Assembly: GCF_017639205.1 (NCBI RefSeq)
Contig: NZ_CP071139.1
Location: forward strand, 6,261,501-6,325,500
Length of the DNA stretch: 64,000 nt
Direction: 5' to 3'
Source of the DNA: Streptomyces nojiriensis
Lineage (GTDB): Bacteria > Actinomycetota > Actinomycetes > Streptomycetales > Streptomycetaceae
Numbering within the stretch: the stretch's first letter is position 1; the number at the start of each line of letters is the position of its first letter. The translations under genes were made by a program, and so were the position numbers. The notes under the pieces were generated by a model. The model worked only from the letters and a program-made list of their open reading frames with translations. It did no database searches and was not told the origin of the DNA. Shown one piece after another: positions 24,919 through 32,549 of this stretch.

Positions 24919-25204
24919 GCCGTGCACCGGCGCAGGAACCCGGCCGTCCGGACGGCCGGGATGCAGGGGATCCGGGGGGTCCGGGATGCCGGGAATCCGG
25001 CCCTCGCGGGCGCGCCTTGTCCACCCCGGCCAACCACGGACGGGTGATCCTTCCGTACAGGCGGAAATCCGGCCCGTCAGCGCCACTACACTGCTCAACA
25101 CATACGCGTCAGGCCCACAGTGTCGTGCGTCTTCCACGCGGCTACCCCCTCCACCGCCTGCGGCCGTCGGGACGGCCGTCCGCACTGGACTTGTGAGGAC
25201 CCAC

Positions 25205-26794
25205 GTGAGCTCGAAACCTGTCGTACTCATCGCCGAAGAGCTGTCGCCCGCCACCGTCGAGGCGCTGGGCCCGGACTTCGAGATCCGGCACTGCAACGGC
25301 GCGGACCGCGCCGAGCTGCTGCCCGCGATCGTCGACGTGGACGCGATCCTCGTCCGCTCCGCCACCAAGGTCGACGCCGAGGCCATCGCCGTGGCCAAGA
25401 AGCTGCGGGTCGTCGCGCGTGCCGGTGTCGGTCTGGACAACGTGGACGTCTCCGCCGCCACCAAGGCCGGCGTGATGGTCGTCAACGCGCCGACCTCGAA
25501 CATCGTGACCGCGGCCGAGCTCGCCTGCGGCCTGCTCGTCGCCACCGCCCGCAACATTCCGCAGGCCAACACCGCCCTGAAGAACGGCGAGTGGAAGCGG
25601 AACAAGTACACGGGTGTCGAGCTCAGCGAGAAGACCCTCGGCGTCGTCGGCCTCGGCCGCATCGGCGTGCTGGTCGCCCAGCGCATGTCGGCCTTCGGTA
25701 TGAAGATCGTCGCGTACGACCCGTACGTGCAGCCCGCGCGCGCCGCCCAGATGGGCGTCAAGATGCTGGCGCTGGACGAGCTTCTGGAGGTCGCCGACTT
25801 CATCACCGTGCACCTGCCCAAGACCCCCGAGACCCTCGGTCTCATCGGGGACGAGGCCCTGAACAAGGTGAAGCCGTCGGTCCGCATCGTCAACGCCGCC
25901 CGGGGCGGGATCGTCGACGAGGCCGCGCTGTACACGGCCATCAAGGAGGGCCGCGTCGCCGGCGCCGGCCTCGACGTGTACGCGAAGGAGCCCTGCACGG
26001 ACTCCCCGCTGTTCGAGCTCGACCAGGTCGTCTGCACCCCGCACCTCGGCGCGTCCACGGACGAGGCCCAGGAGAAGGCCGGTGTCTCGGTCGCCAAGTC
26101 GGTGCGCCTCGCGCTCGCCGGCGAGCTCGTACCGGACGCGGTCAACGTCCAGGGCGGCGTCATCGCCGAGGACGTCCGTCCGGGCCTGCCGCTCGCCGAG
26201 AAGCTCGGCCGCATCTTCACCGCCCTCGCGGGCGAGGTCGCGGTCCGCCTCGACGTCGAGGTCTGCGGCGAGATCACCCAGCACGACGTCAAGGTGCTGG
26301 AACTCTCCGCCCTCAAGGGTGTCTTCGAGGACGTCGTCGACGAGACGGTCTCCTACGTCAACGCCCCGCTGTTCGCGCAGGAGCGCGGCGTCGAGGTCCG
26401 CCTGACCACCAGCTCGGAGTCCCCGGACCACCGCAACGTGGTGACCGTGCGCGGCACCCTGTCGGACGGTCAGGAGGTCTCGGTCTCCGGCACGCTCGCG
26501 GGCCCGAAGCACCTTCAGAAGATCGTCGGCATCGGCGAGTACGACGTCGACCTGGCACTCGCCGACCACATGGTCGTGCTGCGCTACACCGACCGCCCCG
26601 GTGTGGTCGGCGCCGTCGGCCGCGTCCTCGGCGAGGGCGGTCTGAACATCGCGGGCATGCAGGTCGCCCGGGCCGAGGAGCACGGTGAGGCGCTCGCCGT
26701 CCTCACCGTCGACGCCGCGGTTCCGGGGGACGTCCTCGCGGACATCGCCACCGAGATCGGCGCCGTCTCGGCGCGCACGGTCAGCCTCGCCTGA
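25205..26794 (+). CDS. serA: D-3-phosphoglycerate dehydrogenase
   Basis: 529 residues from GTG 25205 (GAGGAC 5-10 bases upstream). This is the first step of serine synthesis: oxidation of 3-phosphoglycerate with NAD. Active-site residues are Arg in NAARGGIVDEAA, Glu in YAKEPC and His in CTPHLGAST. After the catalytic core (about residues 1-310) come the intervening domain of the long actinobacterial form and a C-terminal ACT domain (RPGVVGAVGRVLGEGGLNIAGMQ) that binds serine for feedback control. It is monocistronic, and the region upstream (24919-25204) holds its promoter. Confidence 0.97.
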   Translation: MSSKPVVLIAEELSPATVEALGPDFEIRHCNGADRAELLPAIVDVDAILVRSATKVDAEAIAVAKKLRVVARAGVGLDNVDVSAATKAGVMVVNAPTSNIVTAAELACGLLVATARNIPQANTALKNGEWKRNKYTGVELSEKTLGVVGLGRIGVLVAQRMSAFGMKIVAYDPYVQPARAAQMGVKMLALDELLEVADFITVHLPKTPETLGLIGDEALNKVKPSVRIVNAARGGIVDEAALYTAIKEGRVAGAGLDVYAKEPCTDSPLFELDQVVCTPHLGASTDEAQEKAGVSVAKSVRLALAGELVPDAVNVQGGVIAEDVRPGLPLAEKLGRIFTALAGEVAVRLDVEVCGEITQHDVKVLELSALKGVFEDVVDETVSYVNAPLFAQERGVEVRLTTSSESPDHRNVVTVRGTLSDGQEVSVSGTLAGPKHLQKIVGIGEYDVDLALADHMVVLRYTDRPGVVGAVGRVLGEGGLNIAGMQVARAEEHGEALAVLTVDAAVPGDVLADIATEIGAVSARTVSLA

Positions 26795-26834
26795 GCCCGT
26801 CAGGGTGACGACGTGAAGGAAGGGCCCGGGGGAG

Positions 26835-27006
26835 AGGCGAATTCCAGGGGTCGTTGCCACACGTGATCACCGACGTGTGGTGGCGAGCAGTTTGGACAGG
26901 CGCTCGGCTGGGGTTTCCCAGCCGAGCGTCTTGCGTGGGCGGCTGTTGAGTTCGGCAGCGACTGCGTCGAGGTGGTCCCGGGTGTGGCCGGACAGGCTGC
27001 TGCCCT
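26835..27006 (-). repeat. 172-bp direct repeat, copy A (IS30-family right end)
   Basis: Nearly identical to 27789-27960, with three differences seen by eye. It begins with the terminal sequence GGGGTCGTTGCCACAC and runs into the 3' end of an IS30-type transposase. Beyond 27006 the similarity stops abruptly, showing that this copy was truncated. Confidence 0.85.
26867..27006 (-). pseudogene. IS30-family transposase, C-terminal remnant
   Basis: The minus strand encodes only the last 46 or so residues of an IS30 transposase, containing GHTRDHLDAVAAELN and RPRKTLGWETPAERLSKLL before the stop. The rest is missing. It agrees with the fuller copy at 27821-28605 but keeps a Gly where that copy has Cys. 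It is a dead fragment just downstream of serA. Confidence 0.8.
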
Positions 27007-27167
27007 AGAGACTGCCCGATTCGCGACCAGCGTACGGGCCCCAATCTCTCGCCCCATGGCAGCTCCAGCCAAAGCCGCTCCCGCCGACCTCATCTGGCCC
27101 GTGTGCGATCGTCACGCCTCCCAGGTACGTTGAAGCCGTCAGCCGAGGGAGAACGCTCGCGAGGGAG

Positions 27168-27196
27168 TCGCCCCGCAACGCGTGGCTGCGGGGCGA
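27168..27196 (-). terminator. Hairpin downstream of the small secreted protein gene
   Basis: A perfect 10-bp stem TCGCCCCGCA / TGCGGGGCGA with a 9-base loop, 31 bases after the stop of the minus-strand gene at 27228. It is likely that gene's terminator. The surrounding 27007-27227 holds no other gene that I can see. Confidence 0.65.
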
Positions 27197-27227
27197 CGAT
27201 CCACTTTCGCAACGGGCCTAGTGGGGT

Positions 27228-27449
27228 TTAGTCGACCGTCTGCCCGTCGTACATACCGCCCCTGCAGGTCGGGAGCACGGGCGTCGACCGATCGATCGTT
27301 CCGCCGTTGTCCGTGCACTCACCCGGGGTGACGCTGGTCGGGGTGACGCTGCCGACGGTGGCGGCGGTGGCGGTGGCGGCGCCTGTGAGGCCGAGTCCGG
27401 CCAGGGCTGCCGTGGCGAAGACCGCGGCGAGGATTCGTCGAATGCGCAT
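27228..27449 (-). CDS. Small secreted protein inside the mobile-DNA scar
   Basis: A 73-residue protein from ATG 27449. Residues 1-30 form a Sec signal peptide: MRIRR, then a hydrophobic Ala/Leu stretch with a cut near ATATAA. The mature part is about 43 residues with two cysteines (GECTDN and PTCRGG), perhaps one disulfide. The ribosome site is a weak AAAGG-type sequence. It lies between two IS30 ends, next to a tRNA fragment, so it may be cargo left by an integrated element. Function unknown. Confidence 0.6.
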   Translation of the reverse strand: MRIRRILAAVFATAALAGLGLTGAATATAATVGSVTPTSVTPGECTDNGGTIDRSTPVLPTCRGGMYDGQTVD

Positions 27450-27725
27450 TTGGTTCGCCTTTCACAGATTGCCTCGGTTGGGGCACTAGCCAGCTTGATC
27501 TTCATCCATGTGGGTGGCACGTCGTGTTACGCCATTCGGGTGACAGTGTTGTCGGGTGCGGGGTCGGTGACGCGACCCGTCAGAGCGGATGGAAGCCCGT
27601 GCCACATCCGTGCCAGAAAGAGCGGATCCCAGCAGTCAAGAGCAGTCAAGCGCGACGCCTCGCGATTAATCACCAGAGGCCGTTTGCGCTGGTCAGCGTC
27701 AACCCCCTCCGTGTCGGCCCGGTGA

Positions 27726-27769
27726 TTCCCAAGCTCAGAGCGCGGGTTCGATTCCCGTCACCCGCTCCA
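27726..27769 (+). other. tRNA-Gly 3' fragment, probable attachment-site remnant
   Basis: 44 bases match the 3' half of a tRNA-Gly: anticodon loop TTCCCAA (CCC anticodon), stem GCTC, T-arm GCGGGTTCGATTCCCGT and acceptor CACCCGCTCCA. The 5' half is absent, so it cannot make a tRNA. Integrases of actinobacterial integrative elements recombine into tRNA 3' ends and leave such fragments. The preceding sequence (about 27600-27630, CGTGCCACATCCGTGCCAG) resembles the arm region found beside such integrase genes, by my recollection. Confidence 0.72.
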
Positions 27770-27788
27770 CGGCGAAGGCCCAGCTCAT

Positions 27789-27960
27789 AGGCGAATCCCA
27801 GGGGTCGTTGCCACACGTGATCACCGACGTGTGGTGGCGAGCAGTTTGGACAGGCGCTCGGCTGGGGTTTCCCAGCCGAGCGTCTTGCGTGGGCGGCTGT
27901 CGAGTTCGGCAGCGACTGCGTCGAGGTGGTCCCGGGTGTGGCAGGACAGGCTGCTGCCCT
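27789..27960 (-). repeat. 172-bp direct repeat, copy B (IS30-family right end)
   Basis: Second copy of 26835-27006 in the same orientation; this one continues into a longer transposase remnant. The two copies bracket 782 bases that hold the secreted protein gene and the tRNA fragment. The 27450-27788 gap contains the tRNA fragment and no gene. Confidence 0.85.
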
Positions 27961-28690
27961 TAGGGAAGTACTGCCGCAGGAGGCCGTTGGTGTTCTCGTT
28001 CGAGCCTCGCTGCCAGGGGCTGCCGGGATCGCAGAACTAGACCGGCACGTCCGTGGCGACACTGAAGGCGTGGTGGGTGGCCATCTCTGCTCGGGACTCC
28101 AGCGCAGGGTCAGGTGATGCCGGACGAAGTCACGGAGCTCCGGGTTCTGGCCGATCTTGCCGACCTTCGGCCGAGGCCGTCGCCGAATTGCTCGCCGGTG
28201 GGCCGCATGCGGTCGGTAGTACCACTGGCTGCTGGGCAGGACCGTGCGGTTGCGGCGGATCTCCCGGCTGATGGTGGACGGGCTGCGTCCCAGCTCGGCA
28301 GCGATCGTGCGGACTGACGCCTCCTCCCGGAGGCGGTCGGCTATGTGGATCCGGTCCGCCTCGCGCAGGTAGCGCGAAGGAGCGTCGTCCTCGGGCTCCT
28401 GGGCGGCCGCCGGCTCTGGGGCCTCGGTGTACCGCCACGGCCCCGTTTCCACGAGAGGCGGTGCCGCCTTGTTCTTCCCGGACGTCTGCCGGCCGTTACG
28501 CCATCGCCTGCCTGTCCGGTCGTTGATGCCAACGATCCCGCAGGCGTCCAGGTGAGAAGTTCCCTGATCCACGAGCAGAAGGTATGTCTCCCGCTCGCGG
28601 CTCAACTTCGCGCGTCCCTGCGGCCGTCGATCCGCCCGAACCTCGAAGTCCGTCGCATCCCCTGAGCCGGGGTGTTGCGACGACCACTAG
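27800..28690 (-). mobile_element. Defective IS30-family insertion sequence
   Basis: The right end GGGGTCGTTGCCACAC (from about 27801) and the left end, read outward in as GTGGTCGTCGCAACAC (from about 28687), form imperfect terminal inverted repeats around the broken transposase. The element is about 0.9 kb, shorter than the usual 1.1-1.3 kb because of an internal deletion. Confidence 0.72.
27821..28605 (-). pseudogene. IS30-family transposase, internally deleted and interrupted
   Basis: The N-terminal part is intact: a helix-turn-helix with GINDRTGRRWRNG and a second with ADRLREEASVRTIAAELGRSPS, as in IS30. After LTLRWSPEQ the catalytic core is missing; the reading resumes, in another frame, at MATHHAFSVATDVPV near the last catalytic region, meets an in-frame TAG, and continues FCDPGSPWQRGSNENTNG to the normal C terminus. 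The deletion removes at least one catalytic Asp region, so the gene is dead. The N-terminal DNA-binding part could still be expressed. Confidence 0.82.
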
Positions 28691-28749
28691 AACTCAAGAG
28701 ACCCCCGGGCCCTTCCGCGTTCCGTCGGCCGCGTGCCGCGTCGGGCGGT

Positions 28750-30306
28750 TCAGTGGTACGTCGCCTCGTGGGCGCGGACTTCGGGACCCGTCGCGGGCTC
28801 CGCCGCGGGCGGGGCGGGCGCTTCGATCCCGCGCATCAGAGCCGCGGCGAGCACGGCCGCCCCGAGCAGCAGCGCCGTACCGCCCCAGGCCGCGTACTGC
28901 ATTCCGTGGACGAAGGCCTCCCGGGCCAGCGCCAGCACCTGCTCCCCGGCGGGGCCGCCGATGTGGTGGGCGGTGGCGACGGCCCCGCCCAGGGTCTCCC
29001 GCACCGCGGGCTCGGCACCGGCCAGGTCGGCGCGGTAGACCGCGGTGCCCAGGCTGCCGAGGACCGCCATGCCCAGGGCGCCGCCGAACTCCGTCCCGGT
29101 CTCCAGCAGGGAGGCGGCGGAACCGGCCTTCTCGGCGGGGGCCGAGGCCAGCGCCATGTCGGACACCAGGGACAGCACGGTGACGATGCCCGCGGCCAGC
29201 ACCCCGGCGCCGGTGAGGATCAGCCACAGGGAGTCGGTGCCCACCAGGCTGACGAGGACGAAGCCGGCGGCGGCGAGGGCGAACCCGCCGGCGAGGACGT
29301 AGGCCCGGTCCACCTTCCGGGCCAGGGCCGCGCCGACCGGGGCCGCGGCGACGACGAGGACCGAGGGGGCCAGGCTCCACAGGGCGGCCTCCAGGGTGCC
29401 CATCCCGAGTACCGACTGGAGGTACTGGGTGGTGAAGTAGGCCGAACCCATCATGGCGAAGGCGGCGACGGTGTTCAGGCCGATGCCCGCCCCGAAACCG
29501 CGGGCCCGGAACAGGGCCCGGCTCACCATGGCGTCGTCACGGGTGCGCTGGCGGCGGACGAAGACGTATCCGAAGGCCAGGCCGACGGCGAGGCAGCCCA
29601 GGTAGAGGGGTTCGCAGCCCTCGGCGGCGATCTCCTTGAGCCCGTAGACGACCGGCAGCACGGCGGCCATGGAGAGCGGGACGCTCAGCAGGTCGAAGCG
29701 GCCGGGGGCCGGGTCCTTGAACTCCGGTACCAGGGCCGGGACCAGGAGCAGCAGGAGCAGCATGGCGGGCACGTTGATGAGGAAGACGGAGCCCCAGTAG
29801 AAGTGGTTCAGCATCACCCCGCTGAGCACCGAGCCGAGGGCGATGCCGCCGGTCATGGCCCCGGACCAGATGGCGATGGCCTGCCCGCGCTGCTTGTCGT
29901 CCTGGAAGAGGTTCCGTACGAGGGCCAGGGTGGACGGCATCAGGGTCGCGCCGCCGATGCCGAGCAGGACGCGGGCCGCGATGAGCATCTCGGCGCTGGT
30001 GGCGCAGCCGGCCCCGATCGAGGCGAGGCCGAAGGCGGTCGCGCCGATCAACAGCAGTTTGCGGCGGCCGATCCGGTCGCCGAGCGAGCCCATCGTGATC
30101 AGCAGGCCGGAGAGGGCGAAGGCGTAGCTGTCGAAGATCCAGAGCTGCTGCGTGGAGCTCGGGTCGAGCTGGTCGGTGATGGCCGGGATGGCGAAGTAGA
30201 GGACGGAGACGTCCATCGAGACCAGGAGCAGGGGCAGCAGAAGGACGGTGAAGGCGGTCCATTCGCGGCGGCCGGCACGTCGCGCTGTGGCAGCGGGAGT
30301 TGTCAT
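28750..30306 (-). CDS. MFS drug-efflux transporter, 14-TM DHA2 type
   Basis: A 518-residue membrane protein from ATG 30306. QacA/SmvA-like features are LLPLLLVSMDVSVLYFAIP in helix 1, GSLGDRIGRRKLLLIG (motif A) and LLGIGGATLMPSTLALVRNLF (motif B region), with motif C-like Gly-rich GAMTGGIALGSVLSG. It exports cationic or amphipathic drugs by proton antiport. It is divergent from a TetR gene 89 bases away, the usual arrangement for inducible efflux. The repeated TTGTCT boxes between them are the likely operator. Confidence 0.93.
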   Translation of the reverse strand: MTTPAATARRAGRREWTAFTVLLLPLLLVSMDVSVLYFAIPAITDQLDPSSTQQLWIFDSYAFALSGLLITMGSLGDRIGRRKLLLIGATAFGLASIGAGCATSAEMLIAARVLLGIGGATLMPSTLALVRNLFQDDKQRGQAIAIWSGAMTGGIALGSVLSGVMLNHFYWGSVFLINVPAMLLLLLLVPALVPEFKDPAPGRFDLLSVPLSMAAVLPVVYGLKEIAAEGCEPLYLGCLAVGLAFGYVFVRRQRTRDDAMVSRALFRARGFGAGIGLNTVAAFAMMGSAYFTTQYLQSVLGMGTLEAALWSLAPSVLVVAAAPVGAALARKVDRAYVLAGGFALAAAGFVLVSLVGTDSLWLILTGAGVLAAGIVTVLSLVSDMALASAPAEKAGSAASLLETGTEFGGALGMAVLGSLGTAVYRADLAGAEPAVRETLGGAVATAHHIGGPAGEQVLALAREAFVHGMQYAAWGGTALLLGAAVLAAALMRGIEAPAPPAAEPATGPEVRAHEATYH

Positions 30307-30335
30307 GAGCAGGAATATACATACGTCTTAAACGC

Positions 30336-30381
30336 TTGTCTATGACGACTGTATAGAACTGTTGTCTAGGACGTTTGTCTT
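30336..30381. promoter_or_regulatory. TTGTCT repeats in the MFS/TetR divergent promoter
   Basis: TTGTCT occurs at 30336-30341, 30362-30367 and 30375-30380, spaced 26 and 13 bases. The first two are TTGTCTA and the third is TTGTCTT. The region is unusually AT-rich for this genome. It is the candidate operator of the adjacent TetR. Confidence 0.5.
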
Positions 30382-30395
30382 GCTACCGTGTGGCC

Positions 30396-30974
30396 ATGGG
30401 ACATCGCGAAGATCTGCTCGAAGGTGCCAAGAAGTGCCTGGTCGAGAAGGGGTTCGTGCGCACGACCGCGCGCGACATCGTCAGCGCCTCGGGGACCAAC
30501 CTGGCCTCCATCGGCTACCACTACGGCTCGAAGGACGCCCTCCTCGCCCAGGCCTTCATCGGCCTGATGGAGGAGTGGGGTGCGGTATTCCAGAACGGAC
30601 TCGACGGCGAGGACGGATCGCTGGAGCGCTTCCGCGCCCTGTGGGAAGGCGTGCTGGAGCAGCACGAGAAGTCGGGCCCGATCTGGGCGGCCAGCCTGGA
30701 GGTGGCGCTCGGCCGGGACCAGCGGCCGGAGTTGAGGTCCATGCTCGCGGCCTCGCAGGCCGAGGGGCGCCGGGGGCTGATCTCGATGCTCACCGGGACC
30801 CCGGAGGACCAGCTCGACGAGCGGGACGTGCGGACGCTGGGCGGCTTCTACCAGGCCCTGCTGAACGGCCTGATGATCCAGTGGCTTTTCGACCCGGAAT
30901 CGGCCGCAACCGCCGAGGAGTTCACCGAGGGCATGCGCCGGGCGGCCGAGGAGATGACCCGGACCCAGGGCTGA
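30396..30974 (+). CDS. TetR-family regulator of the adjacent efflux pump
   Basis: A 192-residue protein from ATG 30396; no clear ribosome site. The N-terminal helix-turn-helix is TTARDIVSASGTNLASIGYHYGSKDALL (about residues 20-50), and the rest is a helical ligand-binding domain. It is divergent from the DHA2 exporter, so I infer that it represses the exporter until a drug binds. It ends 48 bases before the convergent PucR gene. Confidence 0.9.
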   Translation: MGHREDLLEGAKKCLVEKGFVRTTARDIVSASGTNLASIGYHYGSKDALLAQAFIGLMEEWGAVFQNGLDGEDGSLERFRALWEGVLEQHEKSGPIWAASLEVALGRDQRPELRSMLAASQAEGRRGLISMLTGTPEDQLDERDVRTLGGFYQALLNGLMIQWLFDPESAATAEEFTEGMRRAAEEMTRTQG

Positions 30975-31021
30975 CCGGAGCCGGCACCACCGCAGGTCGC
31001 ACCGCCCGGGCCGGACTCGGC

Positions 31022-32395
31022 CTACGCCATGCGGGAGGCCTTGAGGGCCATGTGGAGCAGCAGGCGGTCCTCGCCCTCGTCCAGGTCGAGGCCGGTCAGC
31101 TGCTCCACCCGGGCCAGGCGGTAGTAGAGGGTCTGGCGGTGGATGCCCAGGGCGGCCGCCGCGCGGCCCGCCTGGCCCGCGCAGTCCAGGAAGACCTCGG
31201 CGGTGCGGGCGAGTTCGCGGTTGGCCGGGGTCAGCAGGGTGCGGGCCGCGGGGTCGTCCACCGGATCGGCGGCGAGCGTCGCCAGCAGCCGGTACGGGCC
31301 GATCGCCGACCACTGGGCGACCGGGCCGAAGCGGGGCTGGGCCGCGGCCGCCCGGGCCGCGGCGACGGCCTGCTCCCAGGCGGCCGGCAGGTCCGCGAGG
31401 CCCCGTACGGGGTCGGCGACGCCGGCGGTCACCCCGCGGGCGACGGCCGTGGTGGTGGCTCCGGCGCTCCCGCCCGTGCCCTTCCCGCCCGTGCCCTTCC
31501 CACTCGCGGCCTTTGCGCCCGCGGCCTTTGCGCCCGCGGCCTTTGCGCCCGCGGCCTTTCCGTCCGTGCCCTTCCCGCCCGGCTCCGTCGCCTCCGCCGC
31601 GCGCGGCAGCAGCCGGGCCACCGCCGCCAGGGCCGGAGCGAGCGCGTCCGTCGAGCGCAGCCGCAGCAGTACCGCCAGAGCCGGATCGCCCGCGGGCTCC
31701 GGCCCGGCTCCCGGCCCCGCCGCCGCCCCGGGCCCGCCGGCGCCGCCCGGCTCGCCCCCGCGCCGCCGCGGTACGACGCACACCGCCGCCGCGCCCGGTA
31801 CCGACGCCGGAGCCTCCCCGGGCCACGGCGCCACGCAGACCGCCGCGTGCAGTCCGTCCCCGCCCGGCCCGAGGGCGGCCCGCAGTGCGGCCACCGCCAT
31901 GTCCTGCTGCCAGCCCGGGCCGGCCGTGAGCACCGCCAGGAACTCCCGCGACAGGTCGGCCCCGGCCCGCGCCTCCTCGGCGAGCAGCACCCCGATGCGC
32001 TGGGCCACCTCCATGGCCGCGTCCAGCGCCGCCGGCCCCGGCCCGGGCTTGCCGGGCTCCTGGTCCAGCAGCCATACGTAGCCCTGCACGATGCCCCGGT
32101 ACCGCACCGGCAGGCAGATCCGCCCCCGGAAGACCCCCGCGTCCGGCGCCGCCGGGATCCGGACCGGCCCGGTGGCGCGGGCGATGCCGAAGCCCTCGAA
32201 CCAGGACCGGACGTCCGCCGTGGACTGCCGGGTCAGGATCGAGCGGGTCCGTACCGGGTCCATCGCCAGGTCGTCGTCGCTGTCGTGGGCGCCGAAGGCG
32301 ATCAGCCGGAAGTCCCGGTTCTCCAGGGTCGCCGGGGCGCCGAGCAGCGCGGAGATCTCGTCCACCAGGTCCTGGTAATCGCCCTTCACGCGCAC
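31022..32395 (-). CDS. PucR-family regulator beside the proline catabolic genes
   Basis: A 457-residue protein from GTG 32395. It has an N-terminal sensory part, a middle GGDEF-like PucR region and a C-terminal helix-turn-helix (AAALGIHRQTLYYRLARVEQLTG). In several bacteria PucR-type regulators activate proline use, and this gene diverges from proline dehydrogenase with 154 bases between, so I infer proline-responsive control. A low-complexity Lys/Gly/Ala insert (about residues 275-305) is encoded by a tandem DNA repeat and separates the sensor from the DNA-binding end. Confidence 0.88.
   Translation of the reverse strand: MRVKGDYQDLVDEISALLGAPATLENRDFRLIAFGAHDSDDDLAMDPVRTRSILTRQSTADVRSWFEGFGIARATGPVRIPAAPDAGVFRGRICLPVRYRGIVQGYVWLLDQEPGKPGPGPAALDAAMEVAQRIGVLLAEEARAGADLSREFLAVLTAGPGWQQDMAVAALRAALGPGGDGLHAAVCVAPWPGEAPASVPGAAAVCVVPRRRGGEPGGAGGPGAAAGPGAGPEPAGDPALAVLLRLRSTDALAPALAAVARLLPRAAEATEPGGKGTDGKAAGAKAAGAKAAGAKAASGKGTGGKGTGGSAGATTTAVARGVTAGVADPVRGLADLPAAWEQAVAAARAAAAQPRFGPVAQWSAIGPYRLLATLAADPVDDPAARTLLTPANRELARTAEVFLDCAGQAGRAAAALGIHRQTLYYRLARVEQLTGLDLDEGEDRLLLHMALKASRMA
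31506..31562. repeat. 15-bp tandem repeat inside the PucR gene
   Basis: The unit GCGGCCTTTGCGCCC is repeated three times exactly (31506-31550) and a fourth time partly. It is flanked by related 15-mers of the GTGCCCTTCCCGCCC type on both sides. In the protein it yields repeats of Gly-Ala-Lys-Ala-Ala. Because the unit is a multiple of three, copy number can change without frameshift. Confidence 0.85.
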
Positions 32396-32456
32396 ATTCT
32401 CCCACCTCGGCGCGGACCCTTCAGACAGATGTATGAGATCCGGGACACGGATGCGT

Positions 32457-32490
32457 GACAGCTGTCGATGGCAGAGGATCGAAGCGATCC
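32457..32490. promoter_or_regulatory. Two inverted repeats upstream of proline dehydrogenase
   Basis: A perfect palindrome GACAGCTGTC (32457-32466) and GGATCG-AAG-CGATCC (32476-32490) lie between the divergent PucR and proline dehydrogenase starts, with centres about 21 bp apart, two helical turns. They are candidate PucR operators. Confidence 0.5.
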
Positions 32491-32549
32491 TTAGGTTTCA
32501 CGGTGGTTTTACTTGCGCTTTTCTTCTGCCACCCGCTGGAGGTGCCCCC

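Noticed and set aside
24940..24961. A regulatory operator for serA
   Set aside because: The palindrome is entirely G/C and directly follows the ilvC terminator; it is more likely a secondary terminator stem.
27726..27769. A functional tRNA gene
   Set aside because: Only the anticodon loop, T-arm and 3' acceptor are present; D-arm and 5' acceptor strand are missing.
26835..27960. A composite transposon made by two IS30 copies
   Set aside because: Both copies are broken and copy A keeps only its right end, so it cannot be mobilised as a composite; described as a scar instead.
31479..31580. A CRISPR array
   Set aside because: The repeats are 15 bp, directly adjacent without spacers, and lie inside a coding frame.
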